Source: Aralia elata
Taxonomy: Eukaryota; Streptophyta; Magnoliopsida; Apiales; Araliaceae
Assembly: GCA_034770075.1 (NCBI GenBank)
Contig: CM068379.1
Coordinates: 11,873,922-11,937,921 of the forward strand
Length of the DNA: 64,000 nt
Direction: 5' to 3'
Both the position numbers and the translations under genes were made by a program. This document shows positions 12,301 through 23,102 of the stretch, piece after piece; position 1 is the first letter of the stretch; every line of letters begins with the position of its first letter. Under the pieces are notes generated by a model. It had not been told where the DNA came from, did no database searches, and saw only the letters and a program-made list of their open reading frames with translations.

Positions 12301-13872
12301 CACTAGAAGATTATATTTACTTTTCTATACCTTGACAAAAACAACTCGTATTCGTGAGGATTTTAGCTGTTTTCCTTTTTAAATTAAATTAGTCAATGTC
12401 TCAAGTTTTATTTATTTATTTATATTTTGTATATGATGTACTTGATATTTGATGAATGAAGTTTTTAACATTTATCGGTAAAAAAGAAAAAAGAAAAAGG
12501 AAGGTACAAATTATTATTATTATTTTTATTTTACAAAAAGAGTCATATTTTAATTTTAATTGATAATAATATAAAATATCTCAAATTAATAATAATTTCA
12601 TTTCATACTAACACTTTTGAATTAACTACTTCTTATTCTTAAGAGTAATATAGAACAAATGTATGTTCTTAATTTTTATAAATTTACAAACACAAAATTT
12701 TGTTTTTATTATAGTACAAAGAGAGTAATAATTATGTTACGGTTAATAACATCAAACTTAAATTAAAAGGAGTCATATGAGAAAATGACTTTACATAAAA
12801 GACAGATGTCGTCGTTATTAGGTGAGGGAGCAACTTGTCTGGTCTTGCGGTGAACTCATTCTCGTTACGAGAATGAAATGACGCTCCAACTTGAAAATCT
12901 ATATTTTTGAACTATATTTTATAAAACTTTACTCATTTTTGAAAAAATAAAAGTTTCTAATATTTTCCTCAAAATAATAATAATTTTTAAAACTTTTTAA
13001 AAATAAATTTTTATTTTAAATAAAAAAATAATTATTTTAAAATGAATATTTTATTTTTAAATATTAAAAATTATTATTATTTTCAAATTATTTTAAAAAA
13101 TATTTAACTTTAAAATATAAATTTAATTATAATTTGATTTTTTTTAAAAAAATAATATTTTCTTTTAAAATATTAAAAATAATAATTATTTAAAAAAATA
13201 TTTTATTTTAAAATATTAAATATAATTATTATTTTAAAAATAAGATTTTCTTTTAAAATATTTAAACTAACTAATTTTAAAATAATTATTTTATCTTAAA
13301 ATATTAAATATAATTATTATTTTAAAATTATTATTAAAAATATTTTATTTTAAAATATTAAAAATTGGGATTGGGTCAATCTGGGTCGGGTTTGGTCAAG
13401 ATGGGTCGGGTTGAGGTCAAATCGGGTAAAAGGAACGAAAACGCCAAAAAATGTCACTTTAAGGACCTAACTAACGAAAAATGAACTTCAAAGACGACTT
13501 TGAAAGTGGGTGACAACTTAAAAGTTCCATTATAGTGGGAATAGTGGTATTTGTTTGTTTAGAAGGCAGATAAATAGAAAAAGAAGTATGATTTGATCAT
13601 TGTATAATAAGGTGTTTTGGCAACTATGTATTTGTATTGAATATTATGATCACCGAATATGGCTATATAGGTTCTTGACAAACAGTTCTAACAGTCTTAA
13701 GTTGACTTTATTTGTTAATTATGAAAAGGGTTGTACTCTCTATATTTCAATTTTAAATAAAAAGATCAATATTGAATTTTCAAAAGTCAATTTGAGATAT
13801 ATCGGACCTCTAAATCGATACAAATTCTTTTACTTTTAATATAATAAATATTATAAATTATTTAAACATATG
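12301..13872. other. AT-rich non-coding stretch with a G-rich patch
   Basis: No gene is seen. About 12,940-13,365 is a dense mosaic of TTTTAAAATA and AATAATTATT units that could act as a matrix-attachment-like region, but that is guesswork. At 13,367-13,390 four GGG runs with loops of 3, 7 and 2 bases form a canonical G-quadruplex motif, and two more GGG runs follow. The 5-bp TSD ATATG of the Sirevirus-like element ends at 13,872. Confidence 0.6.
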
Positions 13873-16351
13873 TGAAAGTCCAATAATAATCTAGAAGGGG
13901 GGTTGAATAGATTATTACCGTTTAAAAAATTATCTTAGGCCTTTTTAAATTTTTAGTAAATTAATTTGCAGTGTCAGAAATTAATATGCAAGATGGTAAA
14001 AATTTAATCACACAATGCACAGAGATTTGTCTGGTTCACAACATACATCCAGGGTATGTTGCTACGTCCAGTCTCAAGCTCCTCTCCAGAACTTGAGATC
14101 CTATTACTATCAGTAATAAATACTCATTCAACAGGCGGAGAAGCCTTTACAAAGTTTTATAGACAAACTTACAACTATTCCACAACTAACTCTCTTGGAC
14201 AGCAAGCTCTCAGCTTCCTCCTCAAACTTAGTTGCACCTTTCCTTTGAGTTCAGTTTTACTTTATGATCTGGTCTTGAAACGACAGTCTCTTCCTCACCT
14301 CACAAGTACACTAGAGACCCAACTCCCAGCTAACCTCTCTAAGACTCTGGTCTTGGTCAAAGAATTACTCGTCTTTCTCACAAATACATAAAAGAAAATA
14401 ACTCTACCCTTTTCCTTTTACAAATGGATTTGATGTAAATATGCTTCTAAAATAAGCAGATGAAATTTAGTACAGATGTATAAAAGTTAAAATAACTTTT
14501 ATATTTGATGCTCTTCAAATAAGCAGATAGCAATTAAAATTCAGTTATATTTATAAAAGTTCAATGACTTTTATATTTGAGAAAGTATGCTTCTTATGTA
14601 AGCAGGTATGAGTTTATGCTCAATAAATATCAGTGCTTCTAAATAAGCAAATATATAATTTAATACAATTTTATAAAGAAGTATTTATTCTTTATAATAA
14701 AGAATGTGTTTCTTTTGATTTCAAATGTTATGCAACAAGTATTGTATAAAAAAATGATTTTAGGTTCAAATACTTGTAATAACATATATAGATAAACAGT
14801 ATTTGATATAACAAATAAATTTGTTGTAACTCAAAGATATATGAAAAATATTTTATCTATTATGTGAATGATTATAAATAAAGCCACTTAGGATTTTAAG
14901 GACCGTTTGAATAATTCGCTCGAGAGTGAATAAATTCAAATTATATCGGTTTCTAAGTACGGGCAAAATTTATAGTTTCACAATTGATACTTATATAAAT
15001 ATTTTCAGTGGATCGCAAGAAATTCAAGAAACTGTTCGGATACGTCTCTATAAGAGAAGTATCTCAGGGTTGTGCTGACGATCAAGCTATAATCCACTTT
15101 ACTAATATTTATATAAATACTATGAATAAAAAGCCACTTAGGATTTTAAGGACCGTTTGAATAATTCACTCAAGAGTGAATAAATTCAAATTATATCGGT
15201 GTCTAAGTACTGACTTATTATTAATAAATAGATGAAATATAGATATATATAATTGTGTATAACAATTTGTATTTGTATATCTATAATCATAAACAAGTAA
15301 GAGATAATGCAATTAAATAATTCAAACAACTTATCTCAAACACTTGTGACCAATTTTCTCTTCCTTAACTAATCAGAACCTTGAAAATAGAAGAGAGCTA
15401 AAGCTTTTTAGAGAGAGAGAATGTAGGCAAGGAGTAAGCTTTTTCTTTGTAAATTGGCAAATGAGAATGAAGAATAAGCTTCCTATTTATAGAATTTTGA
15501 AGCTAGGGGCATGTTGGTCTTTTTGGAAAATCAAGGGCTGTGATGTTGTTATTTTGAAATGGAAGGCTCGGATAAAATTTAACTCACACGGATCAGTATT
15601 CAGCAGTTTTTCTTCTGCATTAAAGTTCAGGACGGTTGAAAATTCAACCATCTTTTGGTGCATTAAATGAGCACATGCTCATTTACTTTTCAAATTGATT
15701 TCTAGCTTCATGCACGGATGAACCAAGGTTTTGTCCCAAAATATGAGTCCAATTTGATTTGCCAGCAAAGCTCGGTCAAAGCTATAGGCTTTTAGCTTTA
15801 TGGCATACATGCATACATAATATATTTATATGACACACACACATGCATGTAATTTCAAACTGTCCTAGTACATAGCTTCGGATAGAATGAAATAAATTGT
15901 CCCAAAATAGTGTCTCATTCCTTTTGGTTAATGACTTGGCAAATGCAACAATTAAAAACTTGACTTCATTTTCGGGTTCACAAATAGTTTCAAGGCTTAA
16001 TTTGGTTCAAGTCTTTTATCCGAGTATACACACATATGTATAAATATTTTAAAGCTCTAAGTGTGTAATAAAAATCTTTTTTGCTTTGAAATTTATTTTG
16101 AAATAGGAATACTCTTTTGCCTTAGGAAATGTTAATATGTGAATTAACCATTTTAACACTTGATATTATTTTATCAAGGTTAATAAGATATTAATTCATT
16201 TAGAAATTTAGAAAACATTTTTGGTCAAAGTAAATGAGGATAATTCAAAACAACTATAAAACAAAACCTATGGAGAGGATTCTACCCTTTTGTTAATCTT
16301 TTTTTTAATTATTGTTATCATCAAAATATTCTAAAAATCGGAGACCTATCA
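13873..16351 (-). repeat. 3' LTR of the Sirevirus-like element
   Basis: This 2,479-bp LTR matches 27,835-30,321 almost throughout. It contains an internal 80-bp duplication (14881-14960 and 15131-15210) and the TATA box copy near 15,482-15,492. On the plus strand it starts TGAAAGTCC and ends GACCTATCA. The 111-aa plus-strand open frame in each LTR is antisense and not credible as a gene. Confidence 0.95.
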
Positions 16352-16366
16352 ATCTCCCCCTTTTTG
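16352..16366 (-). promoter_or_regulatory. Polypurine tract, with further copies
   Basis: On the minus strand the bases before the 3' LTR read AAAAAGGGGGAGAT, the plus-strand primer site. Similar tracts lie at 16421-16435, 16691-16703 and 18651-18660. Several PPT-like tracts upstream of the 3' LTR are a known Sirevirus trait. Confidence 0.85.
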
Positions 16367-16535
16367 ATGATGACAATACCAAAAATATTTTTCCATAAAA
16401 GAACTTCCCCTTAGTTTATGAAAACTCCCCCTCAGAATGAGCATATATAAAATTTAAAATTTTACGGTTCCTGTTCAGCCAAAAACATTGAATCATGACA
16501 GTGAACTTATTTTATAGCAGTTAAAAAAATATATT

Positions 16536-16654
16536 ATAGCAATTTATAATACTATACTGCAGTTGTACTAATAATAGTTCACATGTTTAACAGTTACTAT
16601 CCCATAGCAATTTATAATACTATACTGCAGTTGTACTAATAATAGTTCACATGT
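16536..16654. repeat. 51-bp direct repeat near the 3' LTR
   Basis: Bases 16536-16586 and 16604-16654 are identical by eye (period 68) and lie between two polypurine-like tracts. They look like a local tandem duplication in the untranslated 3' region of the element. Confidence 0.9.
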
Positions 16655-16788
16655 ATATATAGCAGTTCACATGTCAGCAGATATTTTTCTTCTCCCCCTT
16701 TGTCATTACAAAAAGTGGGGAAAAAGACAGTCTAGTACCTGCAAAAGTTGTTAGTTCAGACATAGGTTCCCTGCATGCATACAGGCAG

Positions 16789-16822
<34 letters not shown>

Positions 16823-16904
16823 GGTACTTTTAGTAGTAGTATTTAGTTAGTTACAACATTTGTAAGTAGTTAGTAGCAGAAAGTTATTACAGGCCCTCAA
16901 ATAG

Positions 16905-18104
16905 TTAGTAATCTTCTTCATTGAGAGGAGAAAAATGATGACCGAGATTGAGAAGAGCATCATCCAAAGGCAGGGGATCTGTTGGTGCAACCTGGGTAGA
17001 GCTTGAGCTTGCAGGAAATTGATAGGGAGGCATAGAAAGCTTCATATTTTCCATTAAAAAGTGTAACATATCCTGAAGATGATGCACCATTTGTTGCATT
17101 GTTTCCATTTGAACCATGACATTATTTAGATTAAATAACATCAGTTGGTTCATACTGTGTATAACATCTAATTGTGATGACATATGAAGGTCTGACTCAT
17201 TTGTGTCAGGAGCACAAGGCTTAAACACAATCAGTGGTGTAGGAGGAATATGCAACCGAGACACAATGTTGGTATTTTGAACAGCTTGAAATTGATGATT
17301 AGTGAGATCAATTTCAAGATAGTTGAAAACACGAGTGAGAAGTAGTCCAAAACCCAGACAGTTGTTGTTGAAACAATGTTCAAACGAGGTCAAGAGAAAA
17401 TATGCAAGATTATATGGCATGCACTCGTTCATAATACACTTAATGATTTCTAAATCAAAAGGATGCATGGTTCGGTCTTCTCTTACAGGCATGAAATTGT
17501 ACCTCAAAATTTTACCAAGAAACTGACATGCAGGAGACAGAAATTTCAAATCCACATAAACAGGGACATCAAACAAAACAGCAGGTACGAGTTGATCAGT
17601 TGTAAAGGAAAGATTTTGTTTAAAAAGCATGCACTCAGTCATTGTTGTTCCCAAAGGATGCAGATATTCATTTATTTTGGGCAGTTCCAACATGGATGGA
17701 TGAAGATGTAATGCACGAATGAGGAAATCCTCATTAATAACAAAATTTTTACCTTGAATACATGTGCTGATACTTGTTAAGAGACCAGTGTGGTCTCTAT
17801 TGAAGACCATGTGAGTATAAAACTCAGCAATCAGAAAGGGATAAATGTTCCTATTAGTGAATATAACTAGACTCTCCCAACCTATTGCTTTAAGATGGTC
17901 AAGTATTTCTGGGAAACTACAGAAAGTAACTCCTATACCGGGTGACAGATTGTACCTCATGAACCTATATTTGTCTTGAGCAGAAGGTGTGACAAGAAAA
18001 GGGACAGAGCCTGATGAGTGTATCTCAGAATAAGGTGCAAGTTTCTTTCTTTTTGAAGAATAGATAGGCTCCATCTTCAAGAAGTAAAGATATATGATAC
18101 TCAA
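16905..18104 (-). CDS. Post-pol ORF of the Sirevirus-like element (envelope position), 399 aa
   Basis: An uninterrupted ORF of 399 codons lies between pol and the 3' LTR, where Sireviruses may carry an envelope-like gene. The second Met (18,074; MEPIYSSKRKK, with a basic KRKK patch) may be the true start, since the preceding ten residues are hydrophobic but short. The central part (about residues 70-290) resembles the plant-specific domain called putative plant transposon protein in retroelement extra ORFs, but I recognise that only loosely. Residues ~315-360 are Met/Leu/Gln-rich and likely helical or coiled-coil. The tail is Ser/Pro-rich, then acidic. I see no convincing signal peptide, transmembrane anchor or cleavage site, so calling it an envelope protein is not justified. 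Upstream on minus lies a promoter-like region at 19,380-19,790. Confidence 0.75.
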   Translation of the reverse strand: MSIIYLYFLKMEPIYSSKRKKLAPYSEIHSSGSVPFLVTPSAQDKYRFMRYNLSPGIGVTFCSFPEILDHLKAIGWESLVIFTNRNIYPFLIAEFYTHMVFNRDHTGLLTSISTCIQGKNFVINEDFLIRALHLHPSMLELPKINEYLHPLGTTMTECMLFKQNLSFTTDQLVPAVLFDVPVYVDLKFLSPACQFLGKILRYNFMPVREDRTMHPFDLEIIKCIMNECMPYNLAYFLLTSFEHCFNNNCLGFGLLLTRVFNYLEIDLTNHQFQAVQNTNIVSRLHIPPTPLIVFKPCAPDTNESDLHMSSQLDVIHSMNQLMLFNLNNVMVQMETMQQMVHHLQDMLHFLMENMKLSMPPYQFPASSSSTQVAPTDPLPLDDALLNLGHHFSPLNEEDY

Positions 18105-18756
18105 GTAAGCATGCAGGAGTTATGCAACCAAAACATTTTAGTTGTAGCTTTTTATAGAAGTAGTGTATATCAAAGAGTGTCATTTGATCAAAGAAGTAAA
18201 TAAGGTCTGACAGTGGAAGATACACACGGAGCAAGTAAAATAGATTGCATCAGTAAATACATGGAGAGTTGTTAAGAGAAGAACCCATACTTTTTACTGT
18301 TTAGAATGTTTTCGAGTAGTATTAAATAAAATAGTGTTTGTAGCAGTAAAACAGTAAAGTGACTCCAAAATCTTTCATATTAAAAACTTTGACCAACCTC
18401 ATTTGTTTTAAGAAAATTGAAACCAAGCTGTAGTTCAAAAGGAGTATCAACAGTACGGACTAGATAGTTAAGGTTTAACAGCTGACACCCAGTATTCAGC
18501 ACTCATGGATAGGAAAGCAAAATCCAGAAGCTAAGCATTTAATAAGAGCCAAAGTTTTACGGCAAATGATTATATAAAAAAAATCAGCCTCATCCAAGCA
18601 CTGAAAGCATTTAGTTTCATTGATACTCAAGTAATTTAAATGAACTCAGATAGCTCCCCCACAAAAAAAACAGAGCTGATAGATGAAAGAAAAAAAAATT
18701 TAACAAATAAAGCCCAATTTTTGACAGAGTTTAGCCCAAAAAAAATGCATTTATCT

Positions 18757-18785
18757 CATCAGTATCCACTCTCAACCAAGCAATG

Positions 18786-18824
<39 letters not shown>

Positions 18825-18970
18825 TCATAACAAAGAATTAATGGACATCAGTATCCACTCCCAACCAAGCAATGCAAAAAGAAATATATATATATCTTAA
18901 AAAATTAGTGGACATCAGTATCCACTCCCAACCAAGCAATGCAAAAAGAAATATATATATATCTTCATAA
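18757..18970. repeat. Three-copy repeat with AT microsatellite
   Basis: CATCAGTATCCACTC followed by CAACCAAGCAATGCAAA occurs from 18757, 18846 and 18913. The second and third copies, ~67 bp apart, are nearly identical including AGAAATATATATATATCTT. The first differs by an expanded AT run. Confidence 0.9.
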
Positions 18971-19379
18971 CAAAAATTTAGAAGAGTTACCTGAGCACAG
19001 CAAAAAAAATTTAATTTTTGAGATGAAGAACAATCATTTCTTTTCAGCATAACTTCAGACAGTTGATCATACAAATCGCAGCACGGATATATATATTATA
19101 TATATATATATATTTTTTTTATTTTTTTTTAATTTCTGGTAGAAGTAAAAATCAATGATACCCATTAATCCAGAATCGCATGCAAGACGAAGGTCTCACC
19201 ACTGGATAGGTAGATCAAGGTTTGATAAAAGAATGATCGAAGTTGATCTTAAAAAAAAAAACTGATTGGTGACGATATAAAACTCAACATTAACAAAAAA
19301 TCTTGCAAAACTGATCGGTGAATGTATGTTTTAGATGTGAGAAATCGTTTGATCGGTTTACTTTTCTCAAAATCAGACT

Positions 19380-19790
19380 GGAAATCGACGATTTGGTCTG
19401 AAAGAAATTAGGGTTTGAGAGCGTTTGGAGAGAGAGAGAGGGATTGAGCGGCTGGAGAGAGAGAGAGAAAACGAAAAAATGTGTTAATAGTAATTTTTTT
19501 TTCTATTTATGGCTAGGGTTACCTGAGTGATCCAACGGTTGAGAACTAATCTCATAAGAGATCAATGGTCACGATGAAATCTGAGTTTTTAAGCATTTGT
19601 GCTTATTTGCTGATCCTGATCCGACGGTCACGATGAATTTGTGCTTTTTATCTGATGATCCAACGGTCAGAGGCTTGAATCCTGGTGCTTTTCTTAGGAT
19701 GCTTCTGATTGGCTCACATCAATTTACACGGATTAAAGCTATCAACCATTAGATGTGTTCTAATTTGATCCGATGGTCCTGATTAAATCT
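19380..19790 (-). promoter_or_regulatory. Promoter-like block upstream of the post-pol ORF
   Basis: Read on the minus strand there are five copies of a GACCGTTGGATC-like motif (19767-19779, 19657-19669, 19618-19630, 19560-19570, 19529-19540). They are followed by a TATA-like CCATAAATAG (19503-19512), two CT-repeat tracts (19455-19470, 19427-19441) and a telo-box AAACCCTAA (19408-19416). This order is typical of a plant gene promoter with a pyrimidine-rich 5' UTR. It points toward the 399-aa ORF about 1.4 kb downstream, so transcription of that ORF independent of the LTR is plausible. This is inference from motifs only. Confidence 0.5.
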
Positions 19791-20053
19791 GGCTGAATAA
19801 TATAGATACTAAATAATATATATATATATACAATAATTTGAAAGGATATTTATATACCAATAAATAGAAAATAATGTATATTAAATATATTTATAATATA
19901 TATGTAATTAAATATATATATATATATATATGAGTAATAAAATCATATTAAATAAAATTAAATGCATGAAAAAAATTAAGTATATGACACTAACTATAGG
20001 AAACTAATATTAATATATTAATTATTAGTCAAGATAAAATAAAACATAAAGTA

Positions 20054-23000
20054 TTAAGAAAACATATCCAGCATGCCTAATTCAATACGTAATTTGCAAA
20101 ACCTATCTGAACTTAAAGGTTTAGTGAATATATCAGCAATATTTAACTCTGTGTCAATGTGCTCTAATTTAATAGAGCCACTATTTACATGATCACGTAA
20201 GAAATGATGTCTAACATCTATGTGTTTTGACCTAGCATGCAATACAGTATATTTACTCAAATTTATAGCACTAGTATTATCACATAATATTGACACACAG
20301 TTAAATTTTATATTATAATCTGCAAGGGTCTGTTTCATCCACAATATTTGTGCACAACAACGTGCAGCAGCTATATATTCCGCTTCGGTGGTTGAAATAG
20401 ATACGGAGTTTTGTTTCTTAGAAAACCAAGAAACTAAACATCCACCCAAAAATTGACACGTTCCACTAGTACTTTTTCGATCAACATGATGACCTGCATA
20501 GTCAGAATCTGAAAAGCACACAAGATTAAATGGTTGATTTTTAGGATACCATAGACCTAACTCTGTGGTTCCTTTAAGATATCGAAAAATTCTTTTAACA
20601 GCAACCAAATGTGATTCTTTAGGATTTGACTGAAATCTGGCACATTTACAGACGCTGAACATGATGTCAGGTCTACTAGCTGTGATATACAATAGGCTTC
20701 CAATCATTCCTCTATATTTCTTTGTGTCAACACTTTTTCCATTTTCATCAGCAGTTAATTTATCAGTAGTTGACATAGGAGTATTAAGAGGTTTCACAGA
20801 CTCTAAACCAAATTTCTTAATCATTTCTTTGCAATATTTGGATTGAGAAATATGAATACCTTTTTCGCCTTGCTTGATTTGTAATCCTAAGAAGAAATTT
20901 AATTCCCCCATCATGCTCATTTCAAATTCCTTACTCATGTTCTCAGAAAAATCATTGCACATAGTAATGTCAGTAGAACCAAAAATGATGTCATCAACAT
21001 AAATTTGAATAATAAGAATATCATCATTTTTGTATTTGGTGAACAAGGTAGTATCTACAGTTCCCCTTTTAAAATCGTTTTCAAGTAAAAATTTACTTAG
21101 ACGTTCATACCATGCTCTGGGGGCCTGTTTTAAACCGTACAAGGCTTTATGTAATTTGTAAACATATTCAGGATGATCAAAATCTTCAAAACCGGGAGGT
21201 TGTTTAACATAAACTTCCTCTTCAATAATACCATTTAAAAATATAGATTTGACATCCATTTGAAACAGTTTAAAATCTTTATGACATGTAAAAGCTAATA
21301 ACATGCGTATAGATTCAATTCTAGCAACAGGAGCATAAGTTTCATCATAATCAATACCTTCAAGTTGATTATACCCTTGTGCAACTAATCTGGCCTTGTT
21401 ACGTATAATAGTTCCGTTTTCATCTAACTTGTTACGAAAAATCCATCGAGTTCCAATAATGGAAGTATCCTCGGGTTTTGGAACTAACTCCCGGACTTTG
21501 TTTCTGGTGAACTGTTCAAGTTCATCTTGCATAGCAATTATCCAATCTTCATCCAGTAAAGCATCTTTAATATTCTTAAGCTCAATTTGGGATAAAAAGG
21601 ATAAATGACCAGCTAAATTATGTGCTTGTGATCTGGTAAGGACTCCTTTATCAATATCACCAATCACATTTTCTATGGGATGATTTTTGATAATATGTGA
21701 GTCTTTGGGCAAGTCATTCAATTGAGGATTGGGATTTTCAAGAGGATTAATACTGACAGGTAGAGATGCATTATCTAGTTTTGGTTCCTCCATATTTCTG
21801 AGAATATCTTCAATGACAACATCACTGTCAACTAATTCTTTATATTTGGGAGGAGGTTGAGATTCATCAAACGTTACGTTCATTGATTCCTCAACGACCA
21901 AACTTCGTTTATTAAAGACTTTGTATGCTTTGCTATTAAGTGAATATCCCAGAATAATTCCTTCATCGGATTTGGGATCAAATTTTAACAGATGTCCTTT
22001 AGTATTTAATATAAAACATTTACTCCCAAAAACACGAAAGTAATTTATTTTTGGAGTTCTTTTGTAATAAAGCTCATAGGGAGTTTTGAGCAAAATAGGT
22101 CTTAATAAAACTCTATTTAAGATATAACAGGATGTTGCCACAGCTTCAGCCCAAAAATATTTAGGAAGACGATATTCATTTAACATTGTATTAGCCATTT
22201 CTTGTAAAGTGCGATTTTTCCTTTCAACTACACCATTTGATTGTGGTGTGTAAGGAGCAGAGAAATTATGACTTATACCTTGCTCATCACAGAAAATAAT
22301 GAAGTCAGAATTGTCAAATTCTCTTCCGTGATCAGAGCGGATATAAACAATAGAACTTCCCTGTTGATTCTGAATTTTCTTACATAAAGCACAAAAGGAA
22401 TTTATAGCTTCATTTTTAAATTTTAGAAAATCAACCCAAGTAAATCGAGAATAGTCGTCGACCAAAACTAGAATATATACAACACCACCCATGCTGTGTT
22501 TAGGAATAGGTCCTACTAAGTCCATATGTAAGAGTTCTAAAGGTCGAGAGGTTGACACTGTGAGTTTAGGTTTATGAGATGCATGAATTTGTTTACCTAA
22601 TTCGCATGCTTCACAAATATGATCTTTAAAGAACTTTATTTTAGGAAGACCACGAACATGATCCTTAGAAGAAATATTATTGATAAGTTTCATGTTGATG
22701 TGTCCTAATCTGCGATGCCAAAGCCAAGGATCTTCATTTGCAGATACAAGACATACATTATCTAGATGAGAATATTCATCTAGGTCACACGTGTACACAT
22801 TTTGGTTTCTAGGGCATAATAAGACTAACTTACCAGCTTGATCAAATATTGAGCAATTATGAGTATTAAAAGATATCTTAAAACCACTATCACATAATTG
22901 ACTGATAGATAGAAGATTATACCTTAGTCCTGTGACTAATTGTACGTTAGAGATTGTTATGTGTTTGTTACCCACACTACCAATTCCAACTACTTTACCT

Positions 23001-23102
23001 TTATTGTTATCTCCAAAGGTTACCTCAGCATAGTCTGTGGCTTGTAGACTATTCAATTTTGATTTGTCTCCAGTCATATGTCTTGAACAACCACTGTCGA
23101 GA
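20054..23102 (-). CDS. pol: Sirevirus-like pol: protease end, integrase, RT, RNase H
   Basis: The open frame covers ~1,015 codons. It begins inside the protease at the catalytic DSGCSRHMTG. It continues with the pre-integrase HHCC zinc finger (about residues 100-175, WHRRLGH and CEACELGK), the integrase core with its D, D, E residues (HMDLVGP, RSDHGREF, NGVVERKNR; ~190-300) and the copia RT (~545-790) with QMDVKSIFLNG, YGLKQAPRAWY and the active-site YVDD. It ends with RNase H (~870-1,010; DSDYAG, TEAEYIAA, DNTSAI, RSKHIDVRHH). PR-IN before RT defines Ty1/copia. No stops or frameshifts are seen. The protease upstream half lies at 25,495-25,562, beyond the inserted solo LTR, and in a different frame from the gag end, so gag and pol are separated by a stop plus a frame change. 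A Met at 23,116 is inside the solo LTR and is not the native start. Confidence 0.93.

Larger units (their letters stand above)
18105..20053 (-). other. Spacer between the post-pol ORF and pol
   Basis: About 1.9 kb without an ORF, AT-rich, with several (TA)n runs (18,790-18,822; 19,087-19,110; 19,820-19,935). It holds a three-copy repeat, a PPT-like tract near 18,651-18,660 and a promoter-like block. It is unusually long for a copia element. Confidence 0.8.

Noticed and set aside
14056..14391. A 111-aa plus-strand ORF present in both Sirevirus LTRs (also at 28,018-28,353).
   Set aside because: It is antisense to the element and duplicated only because the LTRs are. Its composition is unlike a protein family I know.
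16905..18104. Calling the post-pol ORF an envelope protein.
   Set aside because: I see no signal peptide, transmembrane anchor or cleavage site; position alone does not support it.
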